Origin: Plumapathes pennacea
Lineage: Eukaryota > Cnidaria > Anthozoa > Antipatharia > Myriopathidae
NCBI GenBank assembly: GCA_964036295.1
Contig: OZ038463.1
Span: forward strand, 12,639,274 to 12,703,273
Direction: 5' to 3'
Length of the DNA: 64,000 nucleotides
How positions within the stretch are numbered: position 1 is the first letter of the stretch; each line of letters opens with the position of its first letter. The notes under the pieces are model-generated. The model was not told the DNA's origin, searched no databases, and saw nothing but the letters and a program-made list of their open reading frames with translations. Positions 46,201 through 62,265 of this stretch are shown here, piece after piece. A program made the translations under genes and the position numbers.

Positions 46201-49200
46201 GCAAATGGGATGTCAGTTGGTTCATCTGAAACTTCAGTTTCATCATGCACAGGAGACTCTGGAGGACTTTCTGTTAAAAAGGCACTGCTGTTGTACTTTG
46301 CCTGTGGAGTCTGTCCTTTTTTAATATGATCAGTCAGTGCCTGCGCAATTCTAGTGGAGCCATTGTTGATGGCAACATCAAGTGGCATCAACTGCTGTTT
46401 GTTCTTGATAGTCAAATCAGTACCACTCTCAAGGATCTTCCTCATTGTGGAGATGGACACGTCATTTTGAGCCAAAATGTGGGCAATAGAGTTGCCATCC
46501 TTGTTGGTGGAATCTATAATTTGTGCTGTTTTTCCTGGCATCATTCTGGCTTGCAAAATCATGGTTTCTAAAGCTTGACCGTAGTAGTCAGGTTTGCTAC
46601 CACGCACCAACCGCTTCGCAGCCAGATGTAGGGGAGTGTCACAGTCTTCATCCTTTAACACTAGACAATCTTTTAAGAGTTCTACAATGCGGGGCATTTT
46701 ATGCTCAGGGCGGCGTATACCTGCTTTGTGCAAGCACATGACGCATCGATGTAGAGCGGTTTCTCCGCTTAGTACAGAGCGGACAGTGGACAAGAAACCT
46801 GCAGGTGGTAACACAGCAAAAATAATGAGTGACATTACCATTATCATACTACTAAAATGGAAAAAGACAGACTTTAAAAAAAATGGACACAAACTACTTA
46901 TATATAACAAGATCAAAGACTTTCAAGATACCCAAATTATTCTTATTAATATGACAGGAAGACCATACGCTATGCAAACATGAGGCTCAGTCACTCACTG
47001 TATAAAAGATTAAGGTACATGTAACAATAATAGGGAAGAGAATATTCTATTTCCTCTTTTTATTCCAATAGTATTTACACAACTGTTTCTTTTTATTTAT
47101 TTATTTACTGGATTCACCAACAAAACGTACAAGTTGTACAATAAACAACAAAAACAAACAAAAGTTACAATCAACAAATGAGCATGGACTGAACACAGAG
47201 ACAAGCTCCAATAACGGTCCCCTCCCCAATAAAAAATAATAAATAAATAAAAATCTGGTCATTGTATGCAAGGATCCCACATGGCTTTTCTGGTGAAATC
47301 TGATGCTCATAAATAAAATGTTGGTTGATGATAATGCTACTTTCATAGTAGAACAAAAGCTATGTATATCTGCAAAACTAATGTTTTTATGCGGTGATAT
47401 ACATGGTTAGTTTAGACAAAGGCACAGATCACTACATCTTCTTGTGTATGTGCATGTTAAAAGTTCCCACTGCATATCCCCTTGTGTGAGGAGAACATGA
47501 ATTATTGTTCTTTCATGTCCCTGCTACATGACCCCTTGTGTGCGAGGACCTATATTGTTGAATATGTTATCACTTGAAATCCATAAGACAACATTAAAAG
47601 TCAAATCCCTTACTGCTTGCTGATTTAGATTCTTGTACATAATGAATTTGGTAGCAAACAGTTTTTGGTTTTCTGTCACCTTACTGACCACACATATATG
47701 TTGCCATAAATTCTCCAAAATGTACTTGTTATGGCAACATGTGCTTTACTGGATTATGTTGACACTGTTTGGGGTGACAAAAACAAAACAATCCTAATGG
47801 ATTATCCACAATTTCTCCAGAACAGCAGACTTTTACTTTGACCTTTCCCACACCAATTCATCAGCATCACAAGCACTTAACCAATTAAACTGGCAGCCAT
47901 TATCTCTCTACTGGCGCTTCCATCGTTACTTAAAAAACTTAGTTGATTTTGATTTGAAAAATAAGAACAAAGACATAAATCACAGCCATCACACCTGCCA
48001 AAATGAAAACCTCCTTATTATATAAACATGAGTGTTTTACTGGAAAATATACCGTGCATAAAATCCATATGAAACTACATCAGGGACCTGAGTGGCATAT
48101 TTTCTATATCCTCACTAGTGAGGATATCATTGGCATCATTTCTCACTTTTGCACGGTTGTTTGTGCAATTTCTCGTAAAACACTCGTGTCTAATATAATA
48201 AAAAGAAAATTACACGGCAGCTTGAAGATATGGATTTTATTTTCTCATGGTAAAAACAATATTCAACTCACTCGCAAAGCACTTGTTCGTAAAATATTGT
48301 TTTACCACTCAAAAATAAAATTCATATCTTCGCGCCGCTGTGTAATATCCTCTATATCTTCCATTCTGTGACAATGACATATTTTCTAATGCTCCAATGA
48401 TTTATATACTGAGATTATATCTTTTATTATTGCACTTTTTGGAGACTCCAAGCAGGTCACCATCTCAAAATCTAATGTTTGTCAGTCTGTCAGGCATGGA
48501 CCTCCTGGTGAGATGGCCAAGCAGTTTCATTGCAGTGAAAAGCTATGAGCACCAATGGAAGTGATTTTATACAACAAGATGTTCAAGATGTTGCATCATT
48601 TGATCAGAGATTCCTTGTGGAGATGGTCAGGACGCAAGTCAAGAAATTTTGCCATTAACAGGGTATATTTCGTTTTCCCAGACGAAATAACCCAAATTAA
48701 AATGATGGACATGCATCTGGTGGGAAAATGAAGAACTGCCACGCAAGCATGAACAATGAAATTTCAATTCCAGATGCAAGATGGACAATGTTTTCATTGC
48801 AACAGCATTTGGTGTATCAGCTGGGCTCCTGAGGCAGCGAAAATTTGCCATTTATGGTTGTTTCTTTTCCCGCTTTCTCAAAAATAATCTGGTGCAAATT
48901 GGTGAACTCTGTGAACTTAAGTGAGACTGTTGTCAATGATGCAAAAGACCAGACTAGCTGGTCATGGACCAACTTCCACTCCTTCAATAATTGTGATTGC
49001 ATTGGCTTCTGCAGGAAACAACTCGTGCTTCAAATTCTCTGCTGGGCAAGTGATAAAGTTATGTCATCTATCCGTATTACATGAACTCTGCCAAAACAGA
49101 TTGTTTTGGCCTGATTTTCATCTCCTACACAAGCTTTTGGAGAGGAAACTGTGGCCTATTTGTTCCAAAATGTTTTCGATTTTCTTGACCTATTTTTCCT

Positions 49201-50535
49201 CTCCTACACAAAGCTTTCAGGCGACTTGCCCAAGTTTTTAGAGAAGAAAATGTGGCCATCTATTTCAAAATGTTTTCAACTTTCTCTGCCTGGTTTTCCT
49301 CTCCTAAACAAAGCTTTCAGGCAACTCATCCAAGCTTTTGGAGAGGAAACTGTGGCTTACTTAATCTAAAATGCTTTCGAGTTTCCTGGCCTAGTTTTAT
49401 TCACTGTGGAAAAATTTCAGAAACTATGGCCATGGTTACATTACAGCTAAAATGCACCCTCTTAGCACACTTAAAGTCGAAGCATTAGGGAGTGATTGCC
49501 CATTCTCCCGAGCCAGAGGCTCATGTTTCAAATGTCCGACCGGTGGAATACCTGTAGAAAGAAGACAGGTTCAGAAGGGAAAAACCGTTGGAGTTGCCTC
49601 CTCGGATGAAAAACCTTCTTACTACTGCCGGCCGTGGGAATTGAACCCACGACCTACTGGCTTGGAGCTTCATTATGGATTCAGGTCCACCACCCCAAAA
49701 CCACTCGGCCACCAAGTCAGTCTTTCGCCCTCCTGGGGCACATGCTACGCATTGGCAAATAAGCACGTAACTTTGAAATAAGCACCCAGGGTGCTTATTC
49801 AAGGATTTGTGGTATGCATTCCTTGCTATGGAGAGTTTCTTTGGGTGTTATGACAGGAGTGTCAGGAGTGTGGCATTGCTTGGGGCAGGGATGTGTGCTT
49901 TATATTATGCAGCATAGAACCCATTTTGCATAAAGTAACCTGCAGATCCACAATGCTGAGTTCACATCAGGTGCCTATTGCTCAGTGTGAAGAGCTGGCT
50001 GCGTCCAAAGGCTACCATTTTTGTTTTCAGTGTGAGTGAATAGTGCTAGAGCACTATAATTTTTATTTCATTGCCTGATGTTTACGAGCACAGATTATGA
50101 CCGGCTGGCTTTGTTTGTGTTGCCAACACGTTTGGAGATGGAGATTTAGGGTATAGAATAAGAAGACCGAGGGACTTAGCTTTTGGGGTTTTGGTGTTTG
50201 GTATTCTTTTCGCGCCTGGCTTACACTACAGAGTACGCTTTTCAACACGTTGACCTACCGTTTTCCAGCATCCATTCGAGGGCGCTACACTTTCCCAGAA
50301 CACTCGCCCAGTGCACGAGCGGAAAGCGGAAAAGCTTGACTGGGTCTTTTATGTCATCGTCTTTATTCCAGCCTTTCCCAGCGTAGTCGTTCACTGTTGA
50401 TTCTAAATTCTCCATCGAGTGTCGTACGTTTGAACGGTTGTGATCCGAGCAGTTCAGCAACGCTACCAAAAGGTCGTGGTGCTTTGGACACGGCTTTTTT
50501 TCGACACAAAAGGGAGTGCAGACCTTTTTAGACAT
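37265..50535 (-). CDS. Ankyrin-repeat, acidic-repeat, coiled-coil protein, 5 exons
   Basis: Predicted protein of 597 residues of unknown role. Exons (minus): 50535-50259, 46798-45810, 44920-44746, 38025-37900, 37491-37265; phases fit and total 1794 nt. Residues 70-245: ankyrin repeats (FPLVHWASVLGKCSALEWML, SGETALHRCVM, CDTPLHLAAKRL, DGNSIAHILAQND, PLDVAINNG). Residues about 270-410: very acidic, then a repetitive Ser/Glu/Thr/Asn tract coded by a minisatellite. Residues 423-435: a CCGECPNCRGC cluster. Residues 480-590: a coiled coil (IEEDLEKKKKELEKLNTEIEKL). The first three exons join convincingly. The link to the last two, across a 6.7-kb intron holding a BEL/Pao copy, rests on phase agreement and orientation only; they could belong to a separate gene. 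The N-terminal segment is Cys-rich. Not a recognised named family. Confidence 0.65.
38890..43873 (+). pseudogene. BEL/Pao LTR retrotransposon internal region, inactivated
   Basis: Gag-like frame from about 38895, interrupted by a TAG near 39051, with the DUF1759-type region at 39115-39657 and a CxxC..NHH..LH zinc-knuckle string near 39950-39990. A DUF1758-type aspartic protease follows (about 40150-40540), its LDT active-site triad followed directly by a stop (40206-40208). RT is in the 467-codon frame 40473-41876; the YVDD catalytic box reads YVDG. RNase H (41885-42330), an integrase zinc region (42780-43030, with a stop), the integrase core (43067-43414, SDCGTNF) and a DUF5641-like C-terminus (43451-43873) complete the normal BEL/Pao order. 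Frame changes separate most blocks. I found no LTRs, primer-binding site or polypurine tract. It lies antisense to the ankyrin/coiled-coil gene, in its presumed large intron. Confidence 0.9.
43874..44745. other. Intron sequence downstream of BEL/Pao copy
   Basis: Presumed intron of the minus-strand ankyrin gene (or 3' flank of the element). AT-rich, no repeat shared with the left side of the element, so no LTR pair can be shown. Confidence 0.4.
45885..46078 (-). repeat. Coding minisatellite in the ankyrin gene
   Basis: Degenerate array of 15-bp words (on plus: CACTTGTTTCATTTG, CACTTGCATCATTTG, CACTTGCTTCACTTG) inside exon 2. In frame it gives repeated five-residue words such as ASETN, ETSEA, SQTND and SKTND. 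All interruptions keep the frame. Confidence 0.9.
48015..48357 (-). mobile_element. Foldback MITE with central 18-bp palindrome, copy 2
   Basis: Inverted relative to copies 1 and 3: begins TTATATAAACATGAGTG, ends GTGTAATATCCTCTATAT, and contains ATCCTCACTAGTGAGGAT and the CTTGAAGATATGGATTTTAT hairpin arm. In intron 1 of the ankyrin gene. Confidence 0.87.
49105..49385. repeat. Three tandem units of about 110 bp
   Basis: The words CTCCTACACAAAGCTTTCAG, GAGAGGAAACTGTGGCC and CAAAATGTTTTC recur three times at a period of roughly 110 bp, with divergence between units. Overlapping ORFs of 72-106 codons here arise from this repeat. Confidence 0.75.
49535..49721 (-). mobile_element. tRNA-derived SINE (Ser/Leu-like head)
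   Basis: On the minus strand 49721-49621 reads as a tRNA-like head: A box TGGCCGAGTGG and B box GGGTTCAATTCCCAC in a good T-arm stem (CGTGGGTTCAATTCCCACG), followed by GGCCGGCAGTAG. The anticodon arm is poor and the 5' and 3' acceptor strands do not pair, so it is not a functional tRNA. A unique non-tRNA body of about 85 bp follows (to about 49535). This is the standard architecture of a SINE with an internal pol III promoter. Confidence 0.65.
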
Positions 50536-53036
50536 GTTCGAACTGTATCTGCAGCATAAGAAGAGAATTTTGTCAAAGGACTGATTGGCGGTCTAACAAT
50601 TGCCGTTACACTTACCAAAATGGCGCCCGTTTGCAGCTGGGGACTGGGTACAGGTCTGGCTTGCGGGCAGTACCGAATGTGAGTTTTATGTGCTTCATTG
50701 TTCGCAGATTTGTTATCCCCTCGCCCTGCAGGAGCCCCTAGTGGGTTTGGATGCGGGATGCAGTGATTTTAGAGGGGAAAGTAAGGAGGGTATGTACGGT
50801 TATAATTTATTCTTCTTGAGCCTCGCCTCACACGTGGCGGTTCAGACAACAAAAGAAACTTCTGCGCATGCGGCTCAACCGTACTCAGGATCCCTTCTTC
50901 ATAAATCGACATAAATCGCTTATTGCGAACTCAAAAAGGTCTTCGCACCTTCCCGTTACAAATATACTTGAGTTGCGGGGTTAATTTTGGCTGGCGGATT
51001 TCTTTAGGTAGAAAGATTTTGGCACCCTAGTGTTCTCAATTTTATGTTAAACAATTGGATCTATTTCCATAATGTAATTATTACAAGCTTAAACTGCATG
51101 AAAATGACGAGGAGACTTCCTATCTTGCACTCTGTAGATATTTTATTTTTTTTATACGGAGAACAAAGGGACTATGGTGGTTTATCATCTGCTGGCCGTT
51201 TTTATGTGGGGGGGGGGCGGTAGCCTAATGGGACTCTAAAATAATCTCAAATTATTTATTTTATGGTTGTTTTATGATTTTTGATATTGTGGTGAAAAGT
51301 TATAATTGTAACTTTCTTTTCTAATCTGGAAATATAGTTATTAGTCTCAGGATGATGAGAAATAATGGAATAAGATTAACGGGAATTTTTGCAGCGGAAG
51401 AATGGAATAATGGCCTTGGTTTTTCTGGAATAATGGAACAGCGACATTTTCTTTGGAATAATCATCGAAGTTTTTGACCGGAATAACGAGATTTTCTGGA
51501 CTGGAATAATGGAATAATGGAAATTTTTGAGGTGGAATAATGCCACTTCATTATTCCGGAATAATGGAATAATGAACATTCCATTATTCCTCTTCATCCC
51601 CCAATATTCGTCCAGACTAAATTTTCATACTAAGAGATACGATATTTGCATATAATACGCTCGCCCTGATACAGTTGCTTCGGTAAAGTGTATTTTTTCT
51701 GGTAAACTAAGTATGCTTCCTGTGGGACATTTCTCTGGAACATGCAGGTATTAAAAATTTGCATTGTCTCAGATGATTGCGCGATTTTCTCATTTACATC
51801 CCAAGTGCTGCTTAGAATATGTGCATACGCGGTACAGTTTCTCCGAAAGATGTCCCGTAATAAAATGCTTCTCACCAAAAAATAAATAAAAGTTAAGGCT
51901 ACGTTTACATTACACCGGGTAGGATTTTGCCACAGTTACAAACCTATTGGGTGCAGTGTAAACACGAATAGACCACCGATCTGCAGCGGGTTTGGCCAAA
52001 AAACCTATCCAGTACAGTGCATGTAAACACGAGGTTAGTCCGGAGAGGCTTTCAACCATTTAATGCAATCAAAGCGCCGTGAAAACCTACCCGAATACAG
52101 GATGTAATACTTTCAGAAGCGGGGCAAACTTGTCACTGTGCCTCATCGAAGTCTTGCAGGTTGTGTTCCGTCAAAGGCACACGTATACAATGCACGGCAA
52201 CCAAGGGTATATTATGTTCGAGTTGTTTTTGATCGCAATGCTTGTTTCGTGTAGGAACTTTTTGGTCCCTCTTTTGGTTAGTGTAACGCGAGACTGTTGT
52301 ATTTCTACTTTACCAGCCTTATAAATTTGTATTCATCGATACCACAGCACAAATGTGTAAGTCCTTGTTCGGCGAATATATTTGGGACTTACCAGGGATA
52401 ATCCAATCACTACACGAAAAGTTGTCTGAAGTTTGCTTAGCCGATCTGGATTTATCCATCACAACACTAGAAATGTGGGAAGCTGTAGTACTCGCGGGTA
52501 GAAAATTGAGCGGGGGTGTGCTGCTGGCGCCATCAAACCCTGATCCTATTCAAGAGACGAATCTGAAAGGACATTAAACACTCCAGCCAAGCAAAAACAC
52601 GCTAGCAACACACGGTTAAAATGTTTGACAAAGACGAGTATGCAGACGTTTCCGCCTCAATTCAGAAACAAACCCAGACCCTCCACCAGAACAATCCCCG
52701 GGAGGCAGCTGGTACATAGGAACCACCTAAAAAGGACTGGAAATCCCATGGGAAGTTCAAAACCAGAACCACAATACCTTAACAAGGCAATCAGAACTTA
52801 CACCCATAGTCTATGATGAGTTGCTGGATCAGTACATGCAAAACACCCTCGATGTCGGGAGTGAGACACGAATGTGAGGTTTGACTCTGACAGTTATGTC
52901 CGGTTCAACGTAAAGGACACCTCCTTCTGTGGCTTTTGTTGTCCCGATAGACTTTGAGAAACCGACCAAGCTGCAGATCTTCAAGGAAATGATCGACTAG
53001 GACGTTACTAAAACGGGGAATGTCAGAGCTAAATCG
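50536..53036. other. Intergenic region upstream of the ankyrin gene
   Basis: Repeat-rich. It contains the GGAATAATGG array (51360-51598) and a segment at about 51895-52055 with GCTACGTTTACATTACACC at the left and ATGTAAACACGAGGTTAG at the right, probably a MITE. A 74-codon ORF at 52353-52577 has no recognisable family. Confidence 0.4.
51360..51598. repeat. GGAATAATGG minisatellite with inverted 3' part
   Basis: Many degenerate copies of GGAATAATGGAA with spacers such as TTTTTCTGG; near the right end the motif switches to its complement (CATTATTCC), so the end can fold back. Confidence 0.85.
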
Positions 53037-53037
53037 C

Positions 53038-53129
53038 GCAGGTTTAGGTTTAGTTTTATGGTTAGGTTATGGTTAAGATTAGTTGTTTCGATGTCTAACC
53101 ATAAACATAATCCTAAAACTAAACCTAAA
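53038..53129. repeat. Imperfect inverted repeat of TTTAGGTTTAG / CTAAACCTAAA
   Basis: Left arm starts TTTAGGTTTAGTTTTATGGT and right arm ends AATCCTAAAACTAAACCTAAA; the arms are about 34 bp each with few mismatches around a loop of about 22 bp. Each arm carries telomere-like TTAGGTT words but not a (TTAGGG)n array. Confidence 0.8.
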
Positions 53130-54059
53130 GCAACAAAATTTAGCTATGGTGGCTTCTTTCATCTCATTCCCCATTCCCCGGTTTAATAACATTTGATCGA
53201 CTACGTTCTCTCGTGTCCTGTCCCAACCACTGGATGAAAGATACTAAATTTGTATGGAAGTCAGAATCCAGACAAAAAAAACCTGACCATTGTTAGATGG
53301 GTACTAATGTAAGATGGACAGCATTTTTTATGCAAGCCGTTTGTTGGATGATGCAAGAACCCTGAAGTGTCTACACAGACAGGTGCATCCTAAGTGGCTT
53401 GCTGATCATTAAGCCACAAAATGATTTCAACAATTTCACTTTATGCCAATTGACTCACTCGATTGTTTAGACCATTTGGATAATCTGTAGTAATTCCCTC
53501 TCTGCCAACCTGTCAAATCTTTTCAAGATTTCTTGAAACCGATATTGAAGCCGTTTGAGACGGCCTTTCAATCCAGTTGAATCCTGCGCAAAGATGACGA
53601 GGGTATGTTGAACAATGTTTGACTTTGTTGAAATTTCGATCTCTCCAATCTTTCCATTCCTTTCGGAGGCCTCAAAGTGATTTCGCCAACACTCAACAGG
53701 ATGCAACAATGCTTCAACAAATGTTAAAACAAGTGGTGAAACCTTTGACAAGAGACCAAATATGTAAAGGGTCACTACACTACTCTCACGGATGTCAATA
53801 AGAGATAACGTCTTATCCTATCATTACATTGTTGAGTCAACATGTATGCATCGTTCTTTAAGATGGCCCCTACAATAAAAATCTCATCAAGCCATAGCAT
53901 ACTGAGCAATGATAAGCCTATTGCGTCCGTCGTATAACTATGAATTCTTAAATCTTGCGGGTTCCTGCATCAAAAATGTCCCAAACCAACTGAAACTGTA
54001 ACTTATTGGTAATCACATCAGAAGAGAATTATATGTCCCACCAAAATGTGTCACCACGT

Positions 54060-55025
54060 CGTCATTCAGAATTCTCAGCACCTGATCGTGGAACAAAGCT
54101 TAGTAAGCTATCACAACACTGGACCTTTCTGCAAATGGGTACTATCTTTACTTGTTCGCTTCCTTTGCCTGCACTGCTTACTTCTCCACAAAAATTATAT
54201 TGATATCTGCATTTAAGTCTTCAAGTTGTTTTCTCTTCTGTTGGATTTTACCTTCGAGTTCCTTTATCGACTTCCTCATCGCTGATAGAAGATTTGGAAC
54301 AAAAAAGAAAAAAATAGGCAGTATAAAATGTAATGTTGAAGCTATCAAACTGAATTAATCGTTTGCTATACTTCATAATAGGTTCTACCGGAAAGCAGCT
54401 TTTCCATACATTAACAAAGTGAAGTTCAACTGATTCACAGTGTGAGCTTGACTTGTCATATAAGAGATGTCTGAAAATCATCAATTTTTTGTGGGAAAAC
54501 ACTTTACAGGATTTGGCGTATGGTGAAAGAAAGAGTGACATTTCACCTCAAACCACATTTGAAAAGAAAATAACGCCAACATAGTTATGGAGTTACCATA
54601 AGCATGAGAGGAAAGTGTTATTTAAAAAATAGCAAGAAACTTTTCAGGCCTTGTTACACTGGTCAACGTTGTTTTACATCTGCTAATTTTTAGTAAAACT
54701 GCTAATGTCACCTAGCTGCTCCCATTACGATTTTACGGATGCCTGACAAGCCTAAAGCTTGAAAATCGAAACACTATCAATTTGGCACATCTTAGAAATG
54801 AAGGGCTTCTTTTTCGTACGCTTTCAACTATCAGTTGATATAGTTATTTCACTGAATAGTCCTAATTTCAGTGTTTTCCTCCTGAACAGGTTGGGACTTT
54901 CTCAGTAAGTGCTCCTCTTTCAGTAAGTGCTGCTCTTCAAACCAAGTTTTGTTCGCCAGTTTTGTGAAATTCTCCAGAATACCAGCCCCTTATTTCCAAG
55001 AATGGAATCAAGAAGCTACCGCAAT
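54060..55025 (-). pseudogene. Decayed copy of the coiled-coil exons of the ankyrin gene
   Basis: Two blocks match the last two exons of the gene at 37265-38025 in order and orientation: 55015-54890 corresponds to 38025-37900 (shared words GCCAG.TTTGT and CCAG..CC) and 54290-54060 to 37491-37265 (shared GTGGAACAAA, AAACTTATCACAAC-like and the GAATTCT end). The frame is broken by stops and shifts, and the upstream block contains a small internal duplication (CAGTAAGTGCTCCTCTTT). No ankyrin exon was found beside it. Confidence 0.6.
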
Positions 55026-55315
55026 TCTAGAAGAGACAAACAAAATATGATCATGATGACATAAATCAATTACAATATTACGAACACGTGGGACAATTTG
55101 ATCGAACTTTTGTGAAAATTTTATACGACTTGATCAGGTCTACGTAAAAGAAATAATACCTAAATGAGAATTGCACTTTATTAGGGTAATTTAGTGTCTG
55201 TGTTCTTTTGACTATAGTACTGACAGTGGAGCTGTGGAAAATCCAAAGAGTATATAGATCAATAGAAAAAAAGTAAAGAAAAATGACAGGGACACAAAAG
55301 CTGCAAGATCAAAAA

Positions 55316-55340
55316 CAAAAAAAAAAAAAAAAAAAAAAAA
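55316..55340. repeat. Poly-A tract
   Basis: About 24 A. No retrogene was recognised before it, so origin is unclear. Confidence 0.85.
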
Positions 55341-55399
55341 GAACACAGGACTGGTGCAGGTACAAAACAAGGCACAGGAAAACAAACGGAAGAGAACAA

Positions 55400-57498
55400 T
55401 CCGCCCACACAAAGGACAAGGCAGTGATACTAAGATAATAAGATACCGCACTAGTATTGTTTGTTATCCTGGAGACGTGACACGGAAAGGCTACGAAATG
55501 AGGCTAACATATCAAATATTCCATATTTTGTTTCATAGCACTGTGAAACGGGACTATGGTTCATAGAAATATCATGCACAGTTTCACCTTAATTCATATG
55601 GAAAGGTTACGCAAAGGCTACAAATATTCACAGGGTTTTCACATGTGATCTTTATAGGATACTTACATACTATACTAGTAGTTCATAAGATAGGATACTT
55701 ACATAGTACACCAGTAGTTCATAAGATTAGAAACTAAGTCCGCTTTAGAGCTGAGAAATTTTGGCTAACACGGTGAACTGAAATTATGCCTTTTACCACT
55801 TCTTACAAGACTTTTTGTTGCATTCAACTTCTATTTATGGGGAGAAGACTTGCCAAAATATGTTCTTGATAGTGAGAAGTAGAAAATTTCTGATACATGT
55901 AGAAGATTGATATGAGTTCACGGGTAAGTAGGAGATGAAGCGCTGATGCGGGGGACTCACACATAAAGCAGGAGAGTTGGCATAATATTGTTATTATTAC
56001 GCTGAGATCAATAAGTTACATTTAGAGCCTTCGATGGCTTCGGCCTCCAAACCTGCAGCTGTCCCAGGCTCCCAGATACTGAAGCAAGGTACAGGAAAAG
56101 GAAGCGAATAAAATATGGTGCAAAAGACTGGGGCGAGTAGCACTCTTTTTGTCCCAGTTCTTTACGCCCTTTTATTATTATTGTTATTTTTTGCGCCTTG
56201 CTTTTAATATCTGAGAGCCTGGGCCAGGCTTACCTAACCTTATACAAAGAGAACATACAAACAGTAAGTCCGTTTGCTTGCAGAAAGGAAAATTAGCATG
56301 GGAACTATCACTAAATTATAGGTGGGAAATTTGATAACTCTTGATTCGACTTCAGAATTCTTAATAAGTGACATTCTTTGACAAACATTTTTGCAAGCGT
56401 TGCTATAATATGCTCATATATAGCACATATAATACATACTTATTTACTATCCGGCTCCCGTGTAATGTGCAAATACAGTGAATATTCTGTCTTCCCTTAG
56501 TAATGAGCAAAACAGCTGTATATTTGGCACGCTACTAAGGGAGTTGGGAATGTGGGCTATTATATTTACAGTCTGCTGCTTAGTGTGGCAATATTATATC
56601 TACGATAGGGATTCGGCTCAAGTAATAGGCCATTTCCGAGATGCCTGTTGCTGTTTCAAAACGAGGTCTAGTGCGAAACCTTTCTTATGAAAATTATTTA
56701 AATATTTTTCACTGGATGAACTACAAACGGCATTCACTTAGCGAGCTTCAGTAGCGAATACAGCAGTTTGTATTAGGAATTAGCCATGTGAATTTCCGCG
56801 ACTTGAGAAAATGACGTCACAACTCAAATTGGTAACCAGGTCGCAGGAACATGGCGGCGGGAAAATACAGAGATTTCGAACGCAGAAAAAAAAACTCACT
56901 TTCCTTCATCCAATGACAGTGCACTTTGGTGATCTCTTAATTTAGGGTGTTAACTACCGATTTGGTAGAAAAAATAACAATTGACCGATTTGATCGTAGC
57001 AGCACTTTAAGCATTTGTGATCTTAGGTAACCTTATCAAGTTTACACATATGCCAAATTATACTATTATATGATATAATACTGTATAATACATAATATAA
57101 TATAATATATTATATAATGCCAATATTATACTCTTACCTGTTAGTCACTCTTCCCTATCCAGGCTTTCACCAAATGACATGAATCTACTAAAACTACCAA
57201 ACGTCGGGGCTCAGTTCTTCAAAGTACACTTACGCGATCCTAAATTAGGTCAAAATTTTGTCTTTACCCTTTCACTCCCAAGAGCGATCAGCTTCAAATT
57301 TCTCCTTTCAGTAACTCACCAGAATTATATCTTAATCAGCCCTGAAGACCTGGTCCCTGATTATTGCACTAACCTCTTGAAAGGCCTTTCTACATAACTA
57401 TGCAAATACCCATGGTACATGTTGGCCAGCAAACCACATTATATTAACCATATTACTCCTTTCTGCTGCTATTTATCAGTTCGAGAGTTTGGAGCCTG
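55400..57498. other. Intergenic region left of the CCDC102-like gene
   Basis: Contains an imperfect foldback at 56068-56228 (CCCAGGCTCCCAGATACTGA against ATATCTGAGAGCCTGGG, with inner AAGCAAGG/CCTTGCTT), a TATA-rich (TATAA)n stretch near 57060-57120, and a CCCTTTCACTCC.AAGAG.GATCA repeat at 57267 also seen at 61265. No gene is supported. Confidence 0.45.

Positions 57499-62265
<4,767 letters not shown>

Larger units (their letters stand above)
46799..50258. other. Intron 1 of the ankyrin gene
   Basis: 3.5-kb intron with the foldback MITE at 48015-48357, three tandem units at about 49105-49385, and a tRNA-derived SINE at 49535-49721. No further exon was identified; a 61-codon minus ORF near 48817-49002 has no family signal. 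Confidence 0.5.

Noticed and set aside
45855-46324. Cys/Phe- and His/Leu-rich ORFs on plus
   Set aside because: Antisense shadows of the coding minisatellite in the ankyrin gene.
49621-49721. Possible functional tRNA-Ser on minus
   Set aside because: A and B boxes are good but the acceptor strands do not pair and the anticodon arm is defective, so SINE is preferred.
50617-50690. ATGGCGCCCG start on plus, divergent to the ankyrin gene
   Set aside because: Only about 20 codons open, and no convincing downstream exon was found.
52353-52577. 74-codon ORF on plus
   Set aside because: No family motif, no neighbours in phase, repeat-rich surroundings.
53467-53775. 102-codon ORF on minus near the coiled-coil pseudogene
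   Set aside because: No recognisable domain and no splice partners; may be chance.
56851-56920. GAACATGGCGGC, an exact TISU match on plus at about 56847-56858
   Set aside because: The frame stops after about 21 codons with no splice donor before the stop, so no gene could be built.
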